Source: Treponema sp.
Lineage (GTDB): Bacteria; Spirochaetota; Spirochaetia; Treponematales; Breznakiellaceae
Reading direction: 5' to 3'
NCBI GenBank assembly: GCA_031276615.1
Contig: JAISND010000072.1
Location: 1-6,092 of the forward strand
DNA: 6,092 bases
Shown here piece after piece: positions 1 through 4,871 of the stretch; positions within the stretch are counted from its first letter, which is position 1; each line of letters begins with the position of its first letter. The notes below the pieces were generated by a model. The model worked only from the letters and a program-made list of their open reading frames with translations, was not told the DNA's origin and ran no database searches. The position numbers and the translations under genes are program-made.

Positions 1-1
1 C

Positions 2-199
2 CTGGATCACGCCGACGCGGTGGAGATTCTTCCCGGCCTTATGCCCAAGATCATCGGAAAACTGGTTCACCTTTCCCCTGTTCCCATTATAGCTGGCGGA
101 CTTGTTTCCGATGACGAGGATGTGCGAAGCGCCCTGAACGCCGGGGCGGTTTCGGTTTCCACCACAAACAGCGCCCTGATTGAGAAATATTACGGGTAG
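2..199 (+). CDS. glpP: GlpP-like glycerol-3-phosphate-responsive antiterminator, C-terminal end (partial)
   Basis: This frame is open from the left edge and stops at TAG (197-199), leaving 65 residues of a protein whose start lies outside the window. The visible part reads LDHADAVEILPGLMPKII, then PIIAGGLVSDDEDV, then a GAVSVSTTNSALIEKYYG ending. The combination of ...LPG.MP..., IPIIAGGL and a Gly-Ala-x-x-Val-(S/T)-T-(S/T)-N near the C-terminus matches the GlpP family (PF04309), a TIM-barrel-like RNA-binding regulator. In Bacillus subtilis, GlpP binds the leader mRNA of glpD and glpFK when glycerol-3-phosphate is present and prevents early termination. That role is family knowledge. Supporting it here are glycerol kinase three genes downstream and a terminator in the leader of that operon. 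The RNA-binding half is not visible, so the call rests on the C-terminal motifs and the context. Confidence 0.82.
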   Translation: MDHADAVEILPGLMPKIIGKLVHLSPVPIIAGGLVSDDEDVRSALNAGAVSVSTTNSALIEKYYG

Positions 200-238
200 C
201 TTCCGTCAGGATTCGGATACTGTTTGCCAATTTTTTTC

Positions 239-267
239 TTGACAGGCGGACGATAATCGTTTAGCAT
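239..267 (+). promoter_or_regulatory. Putative sigma-70 promoter of the dehydrogenase-malic enzyme-glpK operon
   Basis: A perfect -35 hexamer TTGACA (239-244) is followed after 17 bp by TAGCAT (262-267), which matches four of the six -10 consensus positions including the conserved TA...T. The start of transcription would fall near 274, giving a leader of about 120 nt before the ATG at 393. The box lies 40 bp after the glpP stop codon, so the downstream genes could be transcribed separately from glpP. No experiment supports it; the call rests on consensus match, spacing and location. Confidence 0.5.
250..260. promoter_or_regulatory. Operator-like dyad in the promoter spacer
   Basis: ACGAT-A-ATCGT is a perfect 5+5 inverted repeat around one central base. 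It lies wholly between the -35 (239-244) and -10 (262-267) elements proposed here. A repressor binding at this position would block RNA polymerase. An 11-base dyad can arise by chance, so the only argument for function is its placement. No regulator is identified. Confidence 0.25.
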
Positions 268-330
268 TCTTTATAGAATTCAATATCCCGATTTTCGCAG
301 AAAATTTTGCCGGAGAGTATTTGGAGTCGC

Positions 331-365
331 GGCGCAGTAATCGAAAGATTATTGCGCCTTTTTTT
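331..365 (+). terminator. Intrinsic terminator in the leader, probable GlpP-controlled attenuator
   Basis: GGCGCAGTAATC (331-342) pairs with GATTATTGCGCC (347-358) over 12 bp with a single G-U pair (337/352). It closes on a GAAA tetraloop of the GNRA class and is followed directly by seven T residues (359-365). This is a textbook Rho-independent terminator. It sits downstream of the candidate promoter at 239-267 and only 27 bp before the ATG at 393, so it would stop transcripts before the dehydrogenase gene unless something intervenes. With glpP immediately upstream and glpK in the same operon, a GlpP-dependent antitermination leader is the favoured reading. The alternative is that it simply ends the glpP transcript. 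Confidence 0.9.
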
Positions 366-382
366 ATACAGACCATAGTATT

Positions 383-387
383 GGAGG
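383..387 (+). promoter_or_regulatory. Ribosome binding site fixing the dehydrogenase start
   Basis: GGAGG lies five bases upstream of ATG 393. It decides the start against the in-frame TTG at 321, which would add 24 residues encoded by the terminator hairpin and its T tract and has no such site. Confidence 0.8.
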
Positions 388-392
388 TTGAT

Positions 393-1511
393 ATGGCTCA
401 AAATATCGTTTACGAGAGTTTTGACAGGCTGGAATCCTTTATGAAAGATGTTTTTGTAAAAGTCGGCGTACCCCCCGGCGACGCGGCTGTCTGCGCCGAG
501 GTTCTTGCTGAATCGGACAGGCGGGGAATCGATTCACACGGGATAGGGCGGTTCAAACCCATTTATATAGACCGCATCAGGGAAGGCTTTCAGCAGCCGG
601 TAACCAAATTCGAGGTTGTCCGGAATAATATGGCCGCTGTTGTGGTGGACGGACATGACGGCATGGGACAGGTGATTGGCAAAAAGTCCATGCAGATAGC
701 GCTTGACAAGGCGGCAAAATACGGCATGGGCATGGTGGCGGCACGCAACTCCACCCATTACGGCATCGCCGGTTACTACGCCACCATGGCTACCAGGGCG
801 GGCATGATCGGCATAACCGGAACCAATGCCCGGCCATCCATAGCCCCCACCTTCGGCGTGGAAAACATGCTGGGCACCAATCCCCTCACCATAGGCATTC
901 CTTCCGACGAAGATTTTCCTTTTGTACTTGACTGCGCGACATCCGTTTCCCAGCGGGGCAAAATTGAACACTACGACCGCATCGGCAGGAAAATGCCCGA
1001 AGGCTGGGTCATCGACCGGGACGGAAAAACCGAAACGGATCCCGCGGCTGCCCTTGAGGGCCTTACCCGGGGGACTTCCGCCCTGACGCCTCTGGGCGGC
1101 AGCGGCGACGAAAACGCCGGCTACAAGGGCTACGGCTACGCTACGGTGGTGGAGATTCTTTCCGCTGCCCTGCAGCAGGGCTGGTTTCTTAAAATGCTTT
1201 GCGGTTTCGACGCGGAGGGCAAAAAAATTCCCTATCACCTGGGACATTTTTTTATCGCCATTAATATTTCATTTTTTGTCGATCTGGACAAATTCAAAAA
1301 AACCACCGGAGACATTCTGCGCGAACTGCGGGCATCGGCGAAGATGCCGGGCCATGACCGGATCTACACCGCCGGCGAAAAGGAATACCTCGCTTGGCTT
1401 TCCCGGAAGGAAACGGGAGTTCCCCTGAATGAAAAAATTCAAAAAACCCTCAAGGCCCTCAGGGAAGAGTACAAATTGGATCATTACCAATTCAACTTTG
1501 ATGTATTATAA
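393..1511 (+). CDS. Ldh2-family NAD(P)-dependent malate/L-lactate-type dehydrogenase
   Basis: This 372-residue protein belongs to the type-2 malate/L-lactate dehydrogenase family (Ldh_2, PF02615), a fold unrelated to classical MDH/LDH; family members are typically 330-370 residues. Family landmarks in order are DRRGIDSHGIGRF (42-54, with the expected catalytic His49), DGHDGMGQ (86-93), RNSTHYGIAGYY (118-129), GTNPLTIGIP (161-170), DCATSVSQRGKI (180-191), YKGYGYA (244-250), HLGHFFIAI (282-290) and RIYTAGEKE (323-331). No signal peptide or membrane segment is seen, so it should be cytoplasmic. Family members reduce or oxidise 2-hydroxy/2-keto acids such as malate/oxaloacetate and lactate/pyruvate, while others act on ureidoglycolate or sugar-derived keto acids, so the substrate is not fixed by sequence. 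A malic enzyme next door makes malate plausible. The start is ATG 393 with GGAGG five bases upstream. It is the first gene after the leader terminator and the probable first gene of the operon. Confidence 0.88.
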   Translation: MAQNIVYESFDRLESFMKDVFVKVGVPPGDAAVCAEVLAESDRRGIDSHGIGRFKPIYIDRIREGFQQPVTKFEVVRNNMAAVVVDGHDGMGQVIGKKSMQIALDKAAKYGMGMVAARNSTHYGIAGYYATMATRAGMIGITGTNARPSIAPTFGVENMLGTNPLTIGIPSDEDFPFVLDCATSVSQRGKIEHYDRIGRKMPEGWVIDRDGKTETDPAAALEGLTRGTSALTPLGGSGDENAGYKGYGYATVVEILSAALQQGWFLKMLCGFDAEGKKIPYHLGHFFIAINISFFVDLDKFKKTTGDILRELRASAKMPGHDRIYTAGEKEYLAWLSRKETGVPLNEKIQKTLKALREEYKLDHYQFNFDVL

Positions 1512-1512
1512 T

Positions 1513-1550
1513 GATAAGTGATGGACTGATTTCAAAATCAGCTATTTATC
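1513..1550 (+). other. Intercistronic stem-loop
   Basis: An imperfect hairpin begins one base after the dehydrogenase stop codon. The outer stem is GATAAGTG (1513-1520) with TATTTATC (1543-1550), eight pairs including two G-U. The inner stem is CTGATT (1526-1531) with AATCAG (1536-1541), six pairs closed by a TCAA loop. An unpaired stretch lies on the 5' side. No T tract follows, so it is not an intrinsic terminator. It could protect the 3' end of the first cistron or mark an RNA processing site; this is inference. It ends 12 bases before the malic enzyme ribosome binding site. Confidence 0.4.
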
Positions 1551-1578
1551 AAATAATTATCAGAGGAGAGTAATTACA

Positions 1579-3030
1579 ATGAAAATTGATCCTGCGCTTA
1601 AAAATCTGGACGCCCTTTTTCCGGCGGATTTTTCCGAAGATCAAAGGGCCCGGGCGAAAACCCTTTTTTTTAAAAATCTTTCGGAAGATGCCCACCGTTT
1701 CTACGGCGGGAAAATGGTAACAGTTCCCAAGGCGGGCATTTTTGGTTTTAACTGGTTCAACGTCTGGTACACGCCCGGCGTGTCCCGAATTTCCACGGAT
1801 ATCCGGGATGACAATGACGTGTCCTTTGCCCTTTCCAACCGGGGCAACCTGGTGGCCGTCGTTTCGGACTCCACCCGCGTTCTGGGCGATGGCGACTGTA
1901 CGCCTCCGGGAGGGCTGGGCGTTATGGAAGGCAAGGCCATGCTGATGAAGTACCTGGGCGGCGTTGACGCGGTTCCCCTCTGCGTCGATTCCCGGGGCCC
2001 TGACGGAAAACACCAGCCCGAAAAGATCATTGAATTCGTCAAGATGGTTCAACATTCCTTCGGCGCCATCAATCTGGAAGATATAAGCCAGCCCAACTGT
2101 TTCAGGGTACTGGATGAACTCCGCGAGGTCTGCGATATTCCTGTCTGGCATGACGACGCCCAGGGAACGGCCTGCATTACCCTGGCCGGTCTTGTCAACG
2201 CCCTCAAACTTGCGGGCAAAAAAATAGGCGAAGCCAAAATTGTGCTCATGGGCGCCGGCGCTTCCAATACCACCATCGCCCGGCTCATACTTGCCGACGG
2301 CGGCGATCCGGCAAAAATGGTTGTCTTTGACACCAAGGGCAGTCTTCATCCTGGCCGCGAGGACATCAAGGCTGACAGGCGGAATTACCGGAAGTGGGAA
2401 CTCTGCGAACGGACAAACCCCGGCCGCGTTCCAGCCATACCCGACGCGCTTAAGGGCGCCGACGTGCTTATCGCCCTTTCAACGCCCGGTCCCGATACGG
2501 TAAAGAAGGAATGGGTCGCATCAATGGCAGACAGGGCCATCGTTTTTGTCTGCGCAAACCCGGTGCCCGAGATTTGGCCCTATGCCGCCAAAGAAGCGGG
2601 CGCCTTTATTGTAGCCACCGGCCGGGGCGACTTCCCCAATCAGGTGAATAATTCCGTCTGCTTCCCCGGCATTTTGAAGGGCGCCCTCCTTGTACGGGCC
2701 AGGAAGATCACCGACGGCATGGCCATTCGCTGCGCCCATTCCATTGCCGAATTTTCCGAGAACCGGGGCATCAGCCCGGACAATATCGTAGCCACCATGG
2801 AAGAGACCGAGGTCTTTGCCAGGGAAGCGGCCGATGTCGCCCGGCAGGCGATCAGCGAAGGCGTTGCCCGCGTTGAGCTTTCATGGGATGAAGTGTACAA
2901 CAGGGCCAAGGCCGATATTGCCGCAGCCCGGGCACTGGTGGAGGACATGCGGAAACTCGGCCATGTCAAGGAACCGCCGGCCGAAATGCTGGAATCCGCC
3001 CTCGCAAAAGCTGTCGAGGCTGTTAAGTAG
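1579..3030 (+). CDS. Malic enzyme (NAD(P)-dependent, decarboxylating)
   Basis: The 483-residue product has the two malic enzyme domains (PF00390 then PF03949). It should convert malate plus NAD(P)+ to pyruvate, CO2 and NAD(P)H in the cytoplasm. Visible landmarks are WYTPGVSRI (63-71, general-acid Tyr64), VMEGKA (115-120, Lys119), INLEDIS (164-170, acidic metal ligands Glu167 and Asp168), PVWHDDAQGTA (188-198), the nucleotide-binding loop LMGAGASN (223-230), ANPVPEI (326-332) and GRGDFPNQVNNSVCFPG (348-364). Around 101-114 the sequence is VLGDGDCTPPGGLG where many bacterial enzymes have a GLGDIG-type motif, so it belongs to a divergent branch. It is also longer than compact bacterial forms, with about 45 extra N-terminal residues and a helical C-terminal tail. 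ATG 1579 has GAGGAG at 1563-1568. It lies 67 bp after the dehydrogenase and 63 bp before glpK. Cofactor preference cannot be told from sequence alone. Confidence 0.9.
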   Translation: MKIDPALKNLDALFPADFSEDQRARAKTLFFKNLSEDAHRFYGGKMVTVPKAGIFGFNWFNVWYTPGVSRISTDIRDDNDVSFALSNRGNLVAVVSDSTRVLGDGDCTPPGGLGVMEGKAMLMKYLGGVDAVPLCVDSRGPDGKHQPEKIIEFVKMVQHSFGAINLEDISQPNCFRVLDELREVCDIPVWHDDAQGTACITLAGLVNALKLAGKKIGEAKIVLMGAGASNTTIARLILADGGDPAKMVVFDTKGSLHPGREDIKADRRNYRKWELCERTNPGRVPAIPDALKGADVLIALSTPGPDTVKKEWVASMADRAIVFVCANPVPEIWPYAAKEAGAFIVATGRGDFPNQVNNSVCFPGILKGALLVRARKITDGMAIRCAHSIAEFSENRGISPDNIVATMEETEVFAREAADVARQAISEGVARVELSWDEVYNRAKADIAAARALVEDMRKLGHVKEPPAEMLESALAKAVEAVK

Positions 3031-3093
3031 TGTCTATTGAGTCAATTTCAAATTTTGATATTTTGAAACCGCCTCTATAAAAGGAGTGATTCT

Positions 3094-4587
3094 ATGGCCA
3101 AATATGTTCTCGCCCTGGATCAGGGTACTACCAGTTCCCGGGCAATTCTTTTTGATCACGGGCAGAACATCGTGGCAATGGAGCAGATGGAGTTTGCCCA
3201 GATCTATCCCAGGGAAGGATGGGTCGAGCATGATCCGATGGCAATCTATTCTTCACAGTACGCGGTGATGATGGAACTTATCACAAAGTACAATATACGG
3301 ATAGAAGATATTGCCGCCGTCGGCATTGCCAACCAGAGGGAAACGACCATACTCTGGGATAAAAAAACCGGGCAGCCGGTTTACAACGCCATTGTCTGGC
3401 AGTGCCGCCGTACATCGGGCATTGTGGATTCCCTTGTCGGGCAGGGCCTTGGCGATTACATAAAAAAGACCACCGGCTTGGTACCGGACGCGTACTTTTC
3501 GGGTACCAAGATCAAGTGGATCCTCGATCATGTGGAGGGCGCGAGGGAGCGGGCGAAGAGGGGCGAGGTGCTTTTCGGTACCGTGGATACCTGGCTTATC
3601 TGGAAGCTGTCGGGCGGAGCGGTTCATGTGACCGATTATACCAACGCCAGCCGCACCATGATCTTCGACATTCACAAACTCAGGTGGGATGAAAAACTGC
3701 TCGATGCCCTGGACATACCGGCCGCGTGCCTTCCCGAAGTAAAACCTTCAAGCGCGGTCTACGGCAAGGTCAACATCCAGGGGCGGGAGATTCCCGTTTC
3801 CGGTGACGCCGGGGATCAGCAGGCGGCGCTCTTTGGCCAGTGCTGCTTTGAAAAGGGAGAGGCGAAGAACACCTACGGTACGGGCTGCTTCCTCCTTATG
3901 AACACCGGCCGGGAAGCGGCGGAAAGCAAAAACGGACTCATTACCACCATTGCCGCGGGCCTTTCCGAAGAAGTCCAGTACGCCCTTGAAGGTTCCGTCT
4001 TTGTGGGCGGCGCCGTTATGCAGTGGCTCCGGGACGAGCTGCGCTTCATCACCGAAAGTCCCGACGCGGAATACTACGCCGGCAAGGTGGGCGACACCGG
4101 CGGCGTCTACCTGGTACCGGCCTTTACCGGCCTCGGCGCGCCCTACTGGGACATGTACGCCCGGGGCTGCATCGTGGGAATCACCCGCGGAACAAAGCGC
4201 TACCACATCATCCGCGCCGCCGAGGAATCCATTGCCTACCAGGTGCTTGATCTTGTCCGCGCCATGGAAAAGGACACCGGCGCAAGAATTGCCGAACTCA
4301 GGGTGGACGGCGGCGCCAGCAGGGACGGATTCCTTTTGCAGTTTCAGGCGGATATTTTGGGCAGCGACATACTCCGTCCCGTGGTACGCGAAACCACGGC
4401 CCTTGGCGCGGCCTGCCTCGCGGGCATTGCCGTCGGTTTCTGGAAGGGCACCGGCGAAGTGAAAAGCCGCTGGCAGCGCGACGCGGTTTTTTCCCCCGGC
4501 ATGGACCCGGAAAAACGGGAAAACCTTATCGCCGGCTGGCACAGGGCCGTGGGCCGCAGCCGCGGCTGGGCCGCCGCCGGGGACTGA
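3094..4587 (+). CDS. glpK: Glycerol kinase
   Basis: The 497-residue product matches glycerol kinases of the FGGY family in length and motifs. It phosphorylates glycerol with ATP to sn-glycerol-3-phosphate, the GlpP effector. Landmarks are the phosphate-binding DQGTTSSR (9-16), the glycerol-contacting pair Arg82-Glu83 in NQRETT, Tyr134 in PDAYFSGTK, the catalytic-base region GDAGDQQAALFGQ (237-249, Asp241), NTYGTGCF (259-266), PAFTGLGAPYWD (342-353) and VDGGASRDGFLLQFQADIL (404-422, the second FGGY signature). ATG 3094 is preceded by AAAGGAGTGAT (3080-3090), an almost ideal ribosome binding site with seven bases of spacing from AAGGAG. The segment before Asp241 (GKVNIQGREIPVSG) is short: the loop that binds fructose-1,6-bisphosphate in the Escherichia coli enzyme looks trimmed, and the histidine phosphorylated by HPr in low-GC Gram-positive enzymes is absent. 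It is the last gene of the putative operon and runs toward a convergent gene. Confidence 0.97.
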   Translation: MAKYVLALDQGTTSSRAILFDHGQNIVAMEQMEFAQIYPREGWVEHDPMAIYSSQYAVMMELITKYNIRIEDIAAVGIANQRETTILWDKKTGQPVYNAIVWQCRRTSGIVDSLVGQGLGDYIKKTTGLVPDAYFSGTKIKWILDHVEGARERAKRGEVLFGTVDTWLIWKLSGGAVHVTDYTNASRTMIFDIHKLRWDEKLLDALDIPAACLPEVKPSSAVYGKVNIQGREIPVSGDAGDQQAALFGQCCFEKGEAKNTYGTGCFLLMNTGREAAESKNGLITTIAAGLSEEVQYALEGSVFVGGAVMQWLRDELRFITESPDAEYYAGKVGDTGGVYLVPAFTGLGAPYWDMYARGCIVGITRGTKRYHIIRAAEESIAYQVLDLVRAMEKDTGARIAELRVDGGASRDGFLLQFQADILGSDILRPVVRETTALGAACLAGIAVGFWKGTGEVKSRWQRDAVFSPGMDPEKRENLIAGWHRAVGRSRGWAAAGD

Positions 4588-4595
4588 GCCTTTTT
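4564..4595 (+). terminator. Weak candidate intrinsic terminator overlapping the glpK stop codon
   Basis: GGCT (4564-4567) pairs with AGCC (4587-4590), and further GC-rich pairing is possible inside the loop (for example 4569-4570 with 4584-4585). Five T residues follow (4591-4595). The glpK stop codon (4585-4587) lies in the structure. The stem is short and interrupted, so this is only the best available canonical candidate for ending the operon. The hairpins further right have no T tract on this strand. Confidence 0.3.
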
Positions 4596-4598
4596 CGC

Positions 4599-4618
4599 GG
4601 CAATTTTCCGTAATTGCC
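4599..4618. repeat. Short perfect inverted repeat after glpK
   Basis: GGCAATT (4599-4605) and AATTGCC (4612-4618) form a 7-bp perfect stem with a six-base loop, 11 bases after the glpK stop codon. No T run follows on either strand. It may add to 3'-end protection of the glpK transcript. It is the leftmost of the dyads in this intergenic region. Confidence 0.5.
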
Positions 4619-4680
4619 AAAACAACCGCCACGGCGCCCGGGTATTTCCGTTTGTCCTCATGCCTCTATTTTTTAAGGAA

Positions 4681-4714
4681 GTTTGTCCATAATGTGTCTA
4701 CATTATGGACAAAC
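4681..4714. repeat. Perfect 15-bp inverted repeat with 4-base loop
   Basis: GTTTGTCCATAATGT (4681-4695) and ACATTATGGACAAAC (4700-4714) are exact reverse complements around GTCT. This is the longest uninterrupted stem in the window. No T tract follows on the plus strand. On the minus strand it would be followed by TTCCTT, a poor terminator tail for the convergent OmpA-type gene. It may act as a bidirectional 3'-end barrier, a protein-binding dyad or a remnant of a small mobile repeat; the sequence does not decide between these. Confidence 0.75.
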
Positions 4715-4727
4715 ACTAGACTTGTTC

Positions 4728-4867
4728 AATAACCCGGTTGGTTATTTGGGAACCTGCGGTTCCCTTGCAAGTCTTGCAATTTCTCGCCAACGAACCTTCG
4801 GTTCGAAGGCTGCGAAATTGCGGTAATTTTAGCGGTTGTTGTTCAAAAACTGAAGTTTTTAAACAAC
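4728..4867. repeat. Array of back-to-back short hairpins
   Basis: Nearly the whole stretch can be folded into consecutive stems. AATAACC/GGTTATT (4728-4734/4740-4746) is followed by GGGAACC/GGTTCCC with a TGC loop (4748-4764), then TTGCAA-GTC-TTGCAA (4765-4779). A larger nested structure has GCAATTTC/GAAATTGC (4776-4783/4814-4821) enclosing CGAACC-TTC-GGTTCG (4791-4805). The last is GTTGTT, AAAAAC, loop TGAA, GTTTTT, AACAAC (4838-4867), with a single C-A mismatch. TTGTTCAA occurs twice as a direct repeat near the two ends (4722-4729, 4839-4846). The array ends four bases before the stop codon of the minus-strand gene. No stem has a terminator-like T tract. The inverted repeats are direct observations; any role (convergent-gene insulation, structured RNA, repeat element) is inference. 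I see no gene in 4588-4871. Confidence 0.7.
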
Positions 4868-4871
4868 TCTA

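Noticed and set aside
231..237. T7 run after glpP as a possible glpP terminator
   Set aside because: The only upstream pairings (for example 207-222) are three to four base pairs with mismatches and are separated from the T run, so no credible terminator stem exists.
321..392. In-frame TTG upstream extension of the dehydrogenase (24 extra residues)
   Set aside because: It would translate the terminator hairpin and T tract. ATG 393 has a proper GGAGG site and begins where the family's N-terminus is expected.
534..1247. Long antisense open frame opposite the dehydrogenase
   Set aside because: It lies wholly within a well-supported gene and shows no recognisable family motif. Long antisense frames are expected in GC-rich codon-biased genes.
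1549..2349. Long antisense open frame opposite the malic enzyme
   Set aside because: The malic enzyme strand carries every catalytic motif. The antisense product has no recognisable domain.
3055..3081. Possible internal promoter before glpK (TTGATA, 15 bp, TATAAA)
   Set aside because: The spacing is short, and the start of transcription would fall inside the glpK ribosome binding site, making the message poorly translatable.
3748..4632. Long antisense open frame opposite glpK
   Set aside because: It is a shadow of glpK, with low-complexity Ala/Gly-rich composition and no motifs.
4795..4815. GGTTCGAA core resembling a tRNA T-loop
   Set aside because: The flanks do not form a T stem around TTCGAA, and no acceptor, D or anticodon arms can be placed.
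4728..4821. Integron attC-like site
   Set aside because: The stems lack the paired RYYYAAC/GTTRRRY core sites in the right arrangement, and no integrase or cassette is nearby.
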